The translations under genes were made by a program, and so were the position numbers. A stretch of DNA of 20,936 bases from Candidatus Dechloromonas phosphorivorans (GTDB lineage: Bacteria > Pseudomonadota > Gammaproteobacteria > Burkholderiales > Rhodocyclaceae), in assembly GCA_016709495.1 (NCBI GenBank), contig JADJMS010000023.1, positions 1 to 20,936 on the forward strand, in the 5' to 3' direction. This document shows positions 8,717-16,913 of the stretch, in pieces. The notes under the pieces are model-generated. The model made no database searches and had not been told where the DNA came from. It saw only the letters and a program-made list of their open reading frames with translations. Each line of letters opens with the position of its first letter. Position 1 is the stretch's first letter.

Positions 8717-9545
8717 TTATACGTTCGTACGAAAAGCTTGAAAGTCGGCCCAGCCTGCGGAGTACGTTGTTTCATCGTCGTTCTGCCAACTCCTGCCGCA
8801 CTCGCCAATCTCTTGGCGGATTTGCGCCACCTCACGTGCGACTTTTGCAAAGTCTCCGTTCCGGATGGCGCTCTGAAGTTCGTGTTTTCTGAAAATGTTG
8901 GCGTGAGCCCGTTCGACCTTGAAACGTGAACACAACCATTTTTCTGCGTCCTTGTCGAATTGGAGTAGGGCTTCGCCCATTGCCAGCACATCGGCCGCGA
9001 CTTGTGCGGTGCCGAATGTCTCGACGATCAGTTCTCTAATTTTGTCCTCGTGCTTGGCTTTCCGCTCCTCTTCCGCCCTGGCAGCCGCACGTTTCGCTCC
9101 GGCCTGAGCGTTGTGAAATATTCCTTTGAGGTGCTCGAAGAACTGCGCAGCCTGTCGAAGAAAATCTTCTTCGGCTTGAGGAACCGTACCTCCGCGCTGA
9201 GAGGGCTAGGATTTCGCGTGCTGCGGTTGCGGCCTTGGCCGCGTTTGTGCGGAAACGCTTGGCGTTCTCTTCACCTTTGTATCCAGTGAAGTGCTCCTTA
9301 AGCATAGGGAAGAGATTGCTTGCATTTGGAACGGGGTGAGCACTTTTGTTGGCTTTTGCCGGGACATGAGACTGCTTTTCAACGAACCGTTCGACCTCGA
9401 TTATTTTCTCGACGATGACTGGTTCTGTTATTTTGGCCGCTTCGATAAGGTTCCGCTGCCTTTGTCGCCACGCCTTCGCACGTTCTGCGTTGCTCGAATA
9501 GGTTGAGGGGCGCCCACGTTTACGCTTCTCCATTTCATCTGCCAT
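8717..9545 (-). CDS. Hypothetical KRGRP-motif, alpha-helical protein (frameshifted)
   Basis: About 275 residues after one correction. The N-terminus is very basic (KRKRGRPSTYSSNAERAKAWRQRQ), an AT-hook-like GRP motif followed by a helix. The middle (RFRTNAAKAATAAREILAL) and the part after the break (AEEDFLRQAAQFFEHLKGIF, AGAKRAAARAEEERKAKHED) are strongly helical and charged. The frame slips once near 9203 (one extra G, or two missing bases) and then runs open to the TAA at 8717. The start at 9545 has a clear GAGGAG ribosome site 5 bases upstream. A perfect 18-bp palindrome lies 12 bp before the start, suggesting autoregulation. Proteins of this look occur on plasmids and integrated elements, but I do not recognise a specific family and assign no function. 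Confidence 0.65.
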
Positions 9546-9557
9546 GCTGCTCCTCGC

Positions 9558-9575
9558 ATTACGTACGTACGTAAT
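9558..9575. promoter_or_regulatory. Perfect 18-bp palindrome, candidate operator
   Basis: ATTACGTACGTACGTAAT equals its own reverse complement and contains ACGT three times in a row. It sits directly before the ribosome site of the leftward KRGRP-protein gene and overlaps a CATAAT that could be that gene's -10 (complement of 9574-9579). The position fits a repressor site, probably for the protein itself. Confidence 0.65.
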
Positions 9576-10018
9576 TATGGTAGTCTATCGAGCTAAGGAT
9601 TGCAATATCGCACGAACGAAATTCAACGGCTCGTCGAATAGTGACGGAGTCGTGCGTTTGCGCCCACTGGGTGGCCTGACGTTTGGCAAGTTTTGGCCAT
9701 AGGGTAGCCAGGTCACGTTATGAAAAGAGTTCGCGAGAAGATTTTGTCTAAGAATCGGACATAATGCTGTTTGTGTTGGACGACAGATTAGCCGTTGTGC
9801 AATTGCTGCCAGTCGCCTTTTAGTGCTGTAAACTTAGAGCAATTTTATTGCTCTCGAAACCGAAACAATTCTGCGATAAATGGTCGTTAATGCCAAGATG
9901 TTTCGCATTTAAGGAATGGATGTTATGAAAATAAGCTGCAGTTATTTGAATTTAAAAGAAAATTCAAGATTGTTTCGGCTTTTTTTATCAAGACAACCAT
10001 TTTGAAAATTAGGCTGCC
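9576..10018. other. Intergenic region before the HDOD gene
   Basis: No gene is supported in these 440 bases; the last 200 are AT-rich and probably hold the promoter of the HDOD-kup pair, but I cannot fix -35/-10 boxes. A perfect hairpin AGAGCAAT (9836-9843) / ATTGCTCT (9847-9854) with a 3-base loop lies about 165 bp upstream of the HDOD start. Confidence 0.4.
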
Positions 10019-10817
10019 ATGACCAACGCACTCACCTTCAAAATTCTCGAAGACATCGCCAAGGATTTATCCGGCGATCAAATCTCGTTTCCGACTTTTC
10101 TGGATATTACCTTTCAGGTGCGTACCGCCCTGAAGGACGAGAATCTGAATGTCGAGAAACTTGCCAAGCTGGTCGGTGCCGAGCCGCTGATGAGCGCCAA
10201 AATCATCCGTATGGCCAATTCGGTGGCGCTCAATCCGTCTGGCCGCGAGGTGGCGGATGTCAAGAGCGCCATTGTCCGCGTCGGTATGGAGGCGGTGCGC
10301 ACAGTTTCGTTTGCCGTGGCTATGGAACAGTTGCTTAAATCGAAGCAGATGCAGCCTTTCGCCGGCATTTCGCAGCGCCTTTGGGAACATACGGCGCACG
10401 TCGCAGCGCTTTGTCGTGTTCTGGCGAGAAAACTGGCCAAGATCAATGGTGACGAGGCGATGTTTGCCGGCTTGGTGAATGATTGCCGGCAAGCCGGCCT
10501 TGTACGACTTGCTGGTTGGTTGGCACGACAATATTGGCCATGCTCTGCTATCCGCACTCGGCTTGCCAGAGTCTGTGTTGATCGCGGTGCAGGAACATGA
10601 AACGGATCGCGAGATCAAGGAAATCAAGACGCTGCCGGATGTTTTGTATGTGGCAAACAAGATCGCCAATCGCGCAGCCTCATGGCGTGATCCGGAGTTT
10701 GATGCGGGTATCGATACCTCGATGCTCGAAACAATTCTTGACCCGGAACTGCTGGCCGAAATCATCGAAGAGTCGGAAGAGGAAGTACATTCCCTCAAGT
10801 CGGCGCTCGGCGGCTGA
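10019..10817 (+). CDS. HDOD-domain protein (frameshifted)
   Basis: About 265 residues after correction. HDOD is a helical, catalytically degenerate relative of HD phosphohydrolases used in signalling and regulation. Visible hallmarks are the opening ILEDIAKDLSGDQISFPTFLDI region, the KLVGAEPLMSAKIIRMANSVAL block typical of HDOD cores, AIVRVGMEAVRTVSFAVAM, and WEHTAHVAALCRVLARK. The frame breaks at 10483-10484: removing one T restores LVNDAGKPALYDLLVGWHD and the remainder (LSALGLPESVLIAVQEHE, ending SLKSALGG) to the TGA at 10815-10817. The ATG at 10019 has AGG a few bases upstream. The kup gene starts 12 bp after the stop, so the two are probably co-transcribed. No output domain is attached. 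Confidence 0.85.
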
Positions 10818-10829
10818 TTCTCTGACGCA

Positions 10830-12725
10830 ATGAGTAGCGGGCAACACGGTACTGGCGAATTGACAGGCCAGCGGCTGGCCGTCATGGCGCTGGCTGCGCT
10901 CGGCGTGGTCTATGGTGACATTGGTACCAGCCCGCTCTATGCGGTGAAAGAGGTCTTCGCCGGCAATCATCCGATTGCCGTGAACGAAGCCAATATTTTC
11001 GGCAGCCTCTCGCTCTTTTTCTGGGCGCTGATCATTGTTGTCTCAATCAAGTACGTGATGTTCATCATGCGCGCCGACAACCGGGGCGAGGGGGGCATCA
11101 TGGCCCTGATTGCCTTGGCGCTGCAGGACGCGAAGAACAAACCGCGGCAAATGAAGATGATTATGATCGTCGGCATTCTTGGTGCGGCGATGTTTTACGG
11201 TGATGGCATGGTGACGCCGGCGATTTCGGTGCTTTCTGCCGTTGAGGGACTGGAGATCGCGACGCCCGCACTCAAGCCTTTCGTCATTCCAGTTACGCTC
11301 GTTGTGTTGTTTGGACTGTTTTATGTGCAGCGCCAAGGCACGGCAGTGGTTGGCACGGCTTTTGGGCCGGTCATGCTGGTCTGGTTTTCTGTACTGGCCA
11401 TGCTGGGTCTGCTCAATATTGTTGAACATCCGGCCATTTTGGCAGCGCTCAACCCGTTTTACGGCATTGAGTTCCTGCTCGAAAACAAATCCACCTCGCT
11501 GATGGCGATGGGTAACGTTGTATTGGCGGTGACTGGTGCCGAAGCGCTCTACGCCGACATGGGACATTTTGGGCGCAAGCCGATTTCGCGCGCCTGGTTT
11601 TTCTTTGTGCTGCCGGCCCTGGTGCTCAATTATTTTGGGCAAGGCGCCTTGATCCTTGGCGATCCGGCAACCGCGGTGAATCCATTCTTCCTGTCGGCGC
11701 CGGATTGGGCACTTTATCCCTTGGTCGGTTTGGCTACGGTGGCGACAGTAATTGCCTCGCAGGCGGTAATTTCCGGTGCCTTTTCAGTGACGCGACAAGC
11801 CATGCAACTGGGCTTTGTGCCGCGCATGGAAGTCCAGCACACCTCTGATCGGGAAGCTGGCCAGATCTATTTGCCGGCGGTCAATTGGGGCTTGATGGTC
11901 GCCGTGATGATTCTGGTGCTGGGCTTCAAGTCCTCCAACAACCTGGCGGCGGCTTATGGCATCGCCGTGACCGGCGACATGGTGATTACTTCGATTCTGG
12001 CTACCGTGGTGGTGGCGCGCAGCTGGAAATGGGGTTGGGGACGGGCGATTGCGCTGTTCAGTTGTTTTCTGGTTGTCGAGCTGATTTTCCTCGCCGCCAA
12101 TGTTCTCAAAATTCCTGATGGTGGCTGGTTCCCGCTGATTGCCGGGATGGTTGTTTTTGTCCTGATGACGACCTGGAAACGCGGCCGTCAGTTGCTAGCC
12201 GAACGCCTCAAGGGCGAGCGTCTTGAGCTGTCTCTATTCCTTGAGTCGCTGGCCATGTCGATGCCGACGCGGGTAGCCGGTACAGCTGTTTTCCTCAATG
12301 CCGACCCGAGCGGTGTGCCGCATGCCATGTTGCACAACCTGATGCATAACAAGGTGCTGCACGAGCGCGTCGTGCTGGTCTCGGTGCAGTTCTTTGATGT
12401 CCCTTATGTCCCGGACATCGATCGCGTTGAAGTGAAGCCTTTGCGCGAGAATTTCTGGAGTGTGGTCGTTCAGTATGGTTTCAAGGATGATCCGAATATC
12501 CCTGCGGCACTGGCCCTTTGTGCCGATGCGGGTGTCGAGTTCAATCCGCTCGATACCTCGTATTTCATTGGTCGCGAAACGCTGATTCCGCGTCTGAATT
12601 CGGATATGGCCTTCTGGCGCGAAAAGATTTTTGTCGCCATGTTCCGCAATGGCGGCTCAGCCACCGCCTTCTTCCAGATTCCCAGCAACCGTGTGGTTGA
12701 GCTGGGTACCCAGGTCGTTCTATAA
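10830..12725 (+). CDS. kup: Kup potassium uptake protein
   Basis: An intact 631-residue inner-membrane K+ transporter of the KUP/HAK/KT family, close to the usual length of about 620-630. It has the family's N-terminal signature GVVYGDIGTSPLYA (about residues 25-38), the RADNRGEGGIMALIALAL segment, GDGMVTPAISVLSAVEG, a dozen or so hydrophobic helices up to about residue 450, and a soluble C-terminal domain (SLAMSMPTRVAGTAVFLNADPSG onward). It follows the HDOD gene by 12 bp. Its stop overlaps that of the convergent rfaE2 gene by a few bases, leaving no room for a separate terminator. Potassium import by proton symport is the known family function. Confidence 0.97.
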   Translation: MSSGQHGTGELTGQRLAVMALAALGVVYGDIGTSPLYAVKEVFAGNHPIAVNEANIFGSLSLFFWALIIVVSIKYVMFIMRADNRGEGGIMALIALALQDAKNKPRQMKMIMIVGILGAAMFYGDGMVTPAISVLSAVEGLEIATPALKPFVIPVTLVVLFGLFYVQRQGTAVVGTAFGPVMLVWFSVLAMLGLLNIVEHPAILAALNPFYGIEFLLENKSTSLMAMGNVVLAVTGAEALYADMGHFGRKPISRAWFFFVLPALVLNYFGQGALILGDPATAVNPFFLSAPDWALYPLVGLATVATVIASQAVISGAFSVTRQAMQLGFVPRMEVQHTSDREAGQIYLPAVNWGLMVAVMILVLGFKSSNNLAAAYGIAVTGDMVITSILATVVVARSWKWGWGRAIALFSCFLVVELIFLAANVLKIPDGGWFPLIAGMVVFVLMTTWKRGRQLLAERLKGERLELSLFLESLAMSMPTRVAGTAVFLNADPSGVPHAMLHNLMHNKVLHERVVLVSVQFFDVPYVPDIDRVEVKPLRENFWSVVVQYGFKDDPNIPAALALCADAGVEFNPLDTSYFIGRETLIPRLNSDMAFWREKIFVAMFRNGGSATAFFQIPSNRVVELGTQVVL

Positions 12726-13208
12726 GCGGCGGATTTTTTCCAGCAGCGCGGTGGTTGATTTCTGGTGAATGAAGGGGATGGAGTGCACTGTTCCACCCCA
12801 GCCGAGCACCTCGCTGCAACCGACAATTTTCTCTACCGGCCAGTCGCCACCTTTGACCAGTATCTCCGGTTTGCATTCGAGAATGCGCTGCAAGGGGGTG
12901 TCTTCGTCAAACCAGGTGACCAGCGCCACGCAGCCCAATGAGGCCATAACGGCCAGACGGTCGGCCAGCGCATTGACCGGACGATCATCGCCCTTCCCCA
13001 AACGCTTGACCGAAGCATCGCTATTCAGGGCAACCACCATACTGACGCCGAGCGCGGCTGCCTGGGCCAGATAAGTGACGTGGCCGCGGTGCAGAATGTC
13101 GAAGCAGCCGTTGGTAAAGACCAGCGGACGCGCAAGTTTGGCGGCGGTTACGGTCAACAGCTCAGGTGGGCAGATTTTTTGTTCGAAACTGGGGGCAGCG
13201 TAGGTCAT
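12720..13208 (-). CDS. rfaE2: D-glycero-beta-D-manno-heptose 1-phosphate adenylyltransferase
   Basis: Intact, 162 residues, the stand-alone adenylyltransferase half of HldE. It activates heptose 1-phosphate with ATP to ADP-heptose for the lipopolysaccharide inner core. The cytidylyltransferase-like nucleotide-binding motif TNGCFDILHRGHV, with HxGH at residues 40-43, is followed by VVALNSDASVKRLGKGDDRPVN and VKGGDWPVEKIVGC. The start at 13208 has no obvious Shine-Dalgarno. Only 32 bp separate it from the upstream light-type regulator gene on the same strand, so read-through from that promoter is possible. Confidence 0.95.
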   Translation of the reverse strand: MTYAAPSFEQKICPPELLTVTAAKLARPLVFTNGCFDILHRGHVTYLAQAAALGVSMVVALNSDASVKRLGKGDDRPVNALADRLAVMASLGCVALVTWFDEDTPLQRILECKPEILVKGGDWPVEKIVGCSEVLGWGGTVHSIPFIHQKSTTALLEKIRRL

Positions 13209-13240
13209 GGTGGTCGTGGTCTATGGGGTAAGACAGTATT

Positions 13241-14165
13241 TTAGTCGTGCTGAGCAGCCAGTGCGTGCTGGTGACGCCATGTTGTGATCGCGGTGAGTGC
13301 TTCGTCGAGTGAATTGAGTAGCAAAACCCCCTCCATCTTCGCCAGGCGTGTAACGCCGCCGCCGCCAGCCCACAGGCTGGTTTCTGTCGGTAGCACCATG
13401 CGCAAATTACCGCAGCAGTGCAGGAATCTGGCGCTGCGGGAAAGCAGACGAGAACGATAGTGCAACGATGTCCGCGTGATGCGCATTGGCGGCGCGACCA
13501 ATTTCCAGCAGCGGCATTTGCGTGCCGAGCGGAATGCACTCGGCGCCTTCCAGCGTAAATAAGGACTCAGCCATCAGCAGGCCGATCACGTGTGGCTCCT
13601 CGGGCACGCTGGTCAGCAGGACGCGTGGTGCGCGCAAGCCGCCAGGCAGATTGGCGATGGCTTGTCGCAGCAGGCGTTTGGTCAATTCCGTGAACAGGTG
13701 CTCCTCGAAGACTTCAAAGCTGCCATCTTCCCAGGCTTCGCCAACACTGCGTGTGAGTGGTGCTACCGTGTCCTGGACAAAGCCCTGCATGCCCTGCCGG
13801 GCCAAACGTTGCTGCATGGCTTGTTGATAGCCGGCTGCATCGTGTTGCTTGATTAGCGAGAGTAGCGCTGACAAGTCGTCATCCGTTGCGCTGGCCAGAC
13901 TTGGCTGCCTAGTGCTACGCCGTGAGGCAAGCATCTCGAGTTCTTCATCGGCAGTGGCAATCAGCTTGCCGGGTCGATGTCCCAGATCCATCAGACGTTT
14001 GATTTTGCGCAGGCGGTCGACTTGCTCGCTTGAATAAGTGCGTTCTCCATTGCCGTCGCGCTCGGGCGTGGGAAAACCATAGCGGCGTTCCCACATGCGC
14101 AATACGTCTTTGGAAAGGCCTGTCTCACGTTCGACGGCGGCAATGCTGAAATGTATCGTTTTCAT
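13241..14165 (-). CDS. litR: MerR-family B12-dependent photoreceptor regulator (CarH/LitR type), frameshifted
   Basis: About 307 residues after correction. An N-terminal MerR helix-turn-helix (FSIAAVERETGLSKDVLRMW, then ERRYGFPTPERDGNGERTYS, residues 6-60) is followed by a four-helix B12-binding domain with W145-x9-E155-H156. A Rossmann-type cobalamin domain then carries E190-P-H192-V-I-G195, the ExHxxG motif whose histidine is the lower cobalt ligand. This combination marks the CarH/LitR light-dependent repressors, which bind DNA as AdoCbl tetramers in the dark and fall apart on illumination (known for the family). From memory, Thermus CarH has a second histidine right after the tryptophan; here it is Glu146. 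An extra base at 13410-13411 shifts the frame after QIPALLR; the C-terminus (NLRMVLPTETSLWAGGGG) continues to the TAA at 13241. I prefer the ATG at 14165 (AGGA five bases upstream) over 14180. Confidence 0.9.
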
Positions 14166-14171
14166 ATTTGT

Positions 14172-14204
14172 CCTGAACAAATGTTAGACAAACGGTTGAC
14201 AAAG
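14172..14204. promoter_or_regulatory. Three tandem 11-bp repeats: probable CarH/LitR operator
   Basis: CCTGAACAAAT (14172-14182), GTTAGACAAAC (14183-14193) and GGTTGACAAAG (14194-14204) follow one another without a gap. All fit nnTnnACAAAn, matching the nnTnnACAnnn direct repeats known for CarH operators, where three of the tetramer's four DNA-binding domains contact three repeats. The third repeat covers the -35 box of the operon promoter, and the first overlaps the ribosome-binding region of the regulator's own mRNA, so repression in both directions is expected. Confidence 0.8.
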
Positions 14205-14224
14205 CAATCTTAGGTGGCTATCTT
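14196..14224 (+). promoter_or_regulatory. Sigma-70-type promoter of the gpx-FAD-cfa operon
   Basis: A perfect -35 TTGACA (14196-14201), a 17-bp spacer and a -10 TATCTT (14219-14224). Transcription should begin near 14231, giving a leader of about 35 bases. The leader holds a further dyad, TTTGTC (14241-14246) / GACAAA (14250-14255), which may be an extra regulatory site. The strong -35 with an operator on top fits a repressed, inducible promoter. Confidence 0.75.
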
Positions 14225-14266
14225 ACGAACAAACGGGTTGTTTGTCTAGGACAAAAAGGAATTCAA

Positions 14267-14824
14267 ATGAAACCTTCGCTAAGTAACTGCTTGAGCCTGA
14301 TGGGGCTGATCACTTTGGGTGTTGTTCCCAACGCTTCGGCTGGCGAGTGCCCGGCATTGCTCAACCAGAGCTTCCCAGGTTTGGTTGATGGCAAGTCGCA
14401 ATCGCTTTGCCAATATCAGGGCAAGGTGATTCTGGTCGTCAATACAGCCAGTTTTTGCGGCTATACCTCGCAATACGATGGTCTGGAAAAGCTCTATGCC
14501 CGGCTCAAAGGCAATGGGCTGGTCGTTCTCGGTTTTCCTTCCAATGATTTTGGTGAGCAGGAACCCGGTAGCAGCAAGGAAATCGCCGATTTTTGCCGGC
14601 TGACTTACGGCGTTGAATTTCCGATGCTGGGCAAGACGGTGGTCAAGGGCAAGGATGCCAACCCGTTCTACCGCAAGCTCGCTGAAATCACCGGCAGTAC
14701 ACCCGGCTGGAATTTCCACAAGTATCTGATCAATCGTGATGCAACAAAAGTCCTCGCCTCCGGCAGTGCAACGACGCCAGAGGACAAGGAGTTGCTCAAG
14801 AGAATCGACGAATTTCTCAAGTGA
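14267..14824 (+). CDS. Periplasmic glutathione-peroxidase-family protein
   Basis: Intact, 185 residues. A signal peptide (hydrophobic LMGLITLGVV, cleavage after PNASA at residue 25) sends it to the periplasm. The thioredoxin-fold catalytic set is complete: Cys64 in NTASFCGYTSQY (cysteine, not selenocysteine), Gln98 in PSNDFGEQEPG and Trp148-Asn149 in GWNFHKYL. The family reduces hydroperoxides, often with thioredoxin-like donors rather than glutathione. It is the first gene of the operon under the three-repeat operator, with AAAGGA as ribosome site, and fits removal of lipid or other peroxides at the cell envelope. Confident about the family; the in vivo reductant is unknown. Confidence 0.93.
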   Translation: MKPSLSNCLSLMGLITLGVVPNASAGECPALLNQSFPGLVDGKSQSLCQYQGKVILVVNTASFCGYTSQYDGLEKLYARLKGNGLVVLGFPSNDFGEQEPGSSKEIADFCRLTYGVEFPMLGKTVVKGKDANPFYRKLAEITGSTPGWNFHKYLINRDATKVLASGSATTPEDKELLKRIDEFLK

Positions 14825-14838
14825 TGCCGGAGATGATC

Positions 14839-16147
14839 ATGAACAATAAACAGCGTATTGCAGTAGTGGGTGCCGGTATTTCAGGCCTGGCCAGCGCCTG
14901 GTTGTTGAGCCGTGACTATCAGGTAACGCTATTTGAAGCTGGTAGCTATCTTGGTGGGCACACAAATACGGTCGACGTCAAATTGGAGGGTAAAACACAC
15001 CCGGTCGATACGGGGTTCCTGGTCTTCAACGAAAAAACCTATCCCAATCTGATCGCCATGTTTGATCTGCTGGGTGTCGATAGCGTTGAAACAGAAATGT
15101 CCTTTGCCGTCAGCCTGGAAAATCCCGATGTGGAATGGGCTGGCAGCAATCTGGCGACGGTGTTCGGACAAAAGCGCAATCTGGTGCGTCTCCAGTTCTG
15201 GTCGATGTTGTCCGACATCCTGCGCTTCAATCGCGAAAGCGTTGCCTGGCTGGCAGCGCATCCCGGCAGCGAACGCACGCTGCGTGCCTTCCTAAATGAG
15301 GGGCGTTATTCAAGCGCTTTCTCCGAGTGGTATCTGTTGCCGATGGCGGCCGCCATCTGGTCTTGCCCGACCGGCCAGATGCTCGATACGCCGCTCGCCA
15401 CCTTTGTTCGTTTCTGCCAGAACCACGGCTTGTTGCAGGTCTTTGATCGTCCCATGTGGCGCACCGTCAAAGGCGGCGGGCGTGACTATGTACGCAAGAT
15501 AGCCGCGCAACTCAGTGATATTCGTCTCGCTTGCCCGGTCAGCGCGGTGCGTCGTGAAGGTAATCATTTAGCTGTGACGCATGCCGCGGGCAGCGAGTCA
15601 TTCGATCAGGTTGTCATGGCCTGCCACAGCGATCAGGCGCTCAATATTTTGGGTTTCACAGCGAGTGATGCGCAGGTGAATGTGCTTTCCGCAATCCGCT
15701 ATCAACCGAATCGCGCTGTTTTGCACACCGATGCAGCCTTGTTGCCGCGTGATGAAAAACTGTGGTCGGCCTGGAATTACTTTGCCGGTAGTGGCGAGCC
15801 GGGCGCTCAGCCGGTGGCGGTGTCCTACCTGATCAACAAACTGCAGCCGTTGCCGTTCAAAACACCGGTTGTCGTAACGCTCAACCCGGCGCGAGCCAGA
15901 CCCGGCCAAAATCATTGCCGAGTTCGATTATGCCCACCCGATCTTTGACGGCCCGGCGATCGCTGCTCAAAAGCGTTTGGCCGATGTGCAGGGTGAAAAT
16001 GGCATCTGGCTGGCCGGCGCCTGGGGTAGCTACGGCTTCCATGAGGATGGCTTGAAATCGGCATTGCGCGTCGCCAATGGATTGGGTGTGCTGGCGCCCT
16101 GGCAAGAGCAAGCCATAACGCAAACTCGCGAAATGGCCGAGGCCTGA
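14839..16147 (+). CDS. FAD-dependent oxidoreductase of the cfa cluster (frameshifted)
   Basis: About 436 residues after correction; the NAD(P)/FAD-binding, amine-oxidase-like protein that habitually stands beside DUF1365 and CFA-type methyltransferase genes (COG2907). The Rossmann motif VVGAGISGLASAW (GxGxxG at residues 11-16) is followed by LGGHTNTVDV and DTGFLVFNEKTYPNL. The frame breaks near 15888 (two bases lost or one gained). The C-terminus (EPDPAKIIAEFDYAHPIFDG, then GIWLAGAWGSYGFHEDGLKSAL) continues to the TGA at 16147. ATG 14839 is preferred because of GGAG six bases upstream; an ATG at 14824 overlaps the gpx stop. In plants a homologous domain is fused to the N-terminus of cyclopropane synthases, which supports a role in the same lipid modification. 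The exact reaction is not established. Confidence 0.88.
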
Positions 16148-16150
16148 ATC

Positions 16151-16913
16151 ATGTCAGCCCTGCCCAAACTGGTGATCGGCAACGTCATGCACCGCCGCTT
16201 GCGGCCGGCGAAGAATGCCTTTGTCTATCCGGTGTTCCATATGCAGCTGCCGGTAGAACAATCTGGTTTCAGGAAATTGCGCCGTTTTTTCGGTTGACCG
16301 TAACAATCTGCTCAGCTTCCATCAAAAAGACCACGGGCCGAAGGATGGCAGCCCCTTGTTGCCGTGGATCCAAGCCATGCTGCGCGAGCATCGCCTGCCG
16401 GATGATGGCGAGATCACGCTGCAGTGCTTTCCGCGTGTGTTGGGCTATGTCTTCAACCCGGTCAGTTTCTGGTTCTGCCGCAATCGTGTTGGTGAGCTGA
16501 TCGCGGTGCTGGCCGAAGTCCGCAACACCTTTGGTGGCCACCACAACTATCTGCTGCACAACCCGGATGGCGCGCCCTGCGCGATGGGCAAGTGCTTCAC
16601 TCCGGCAAGGAATTTCATGTTTCGCCCTTCTGCGAAATCGAAGGCGGTTATCGCTTCCGTTTCTATCTCGACCGCCCGGCCCTGCTGGCGCGTATCGATT
16701 ACGACGATGACGAAGGCGAGTTGTTGCTTACCGCCATTTCCGGCAAGGCATGCGTCTGGGGTAACAAGGCGCTGCTCGGCGCCTTCCTGCGTATGCCGAT
16801 GCTGACGGCTGGCGTCATGTTCCGCATCCACTGGCAGGCGCTCAAGCTGTGGCTTAAAGGCGTGCCCTTCTTTGGTAAATCCGTCCCCAATCCCTACAGG
16901 AATCGACAAATGA
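16151..16913 (+). CDS. DUF1365 protein (frameshifted)
   Basis: About 253 residues after correction; a DUF1365 (COG3496) protein that almost always lies between the FAD oxidoreductase and the CFA-type enzyme. It starts 3 bp after the preceding stop with LVIGNVMHRRLRPAKNAFVYPVF. One indel in the T-run at 16285-16290 interrupts it; the next part is SVDRNNLLSFHQKDHGPKDG and the conserved FPRVLGYVFNPVSFWFC. A missing G near 16591 precedes VLHSGKEFHVSPFCEIEGGY. A third indel in the C-run at 16883-16886 would give a natural end PIPTGIDK with a TGA overlapping the next start (ATGA at 16910-16913); in the sequence as given, the frame runs on to 16957. The biochemical role is unknown; association with cyclopropane or methyl-branched fatty acid synthesis is by context. 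Confidence 0.83.

Noticed and set aside
10067..10885. 272-residue minus-strand open frame
   Set aside because: Lies wholly opposite the HDOD gene and the start of kup and has no recognisable domain; an antisense shadow.
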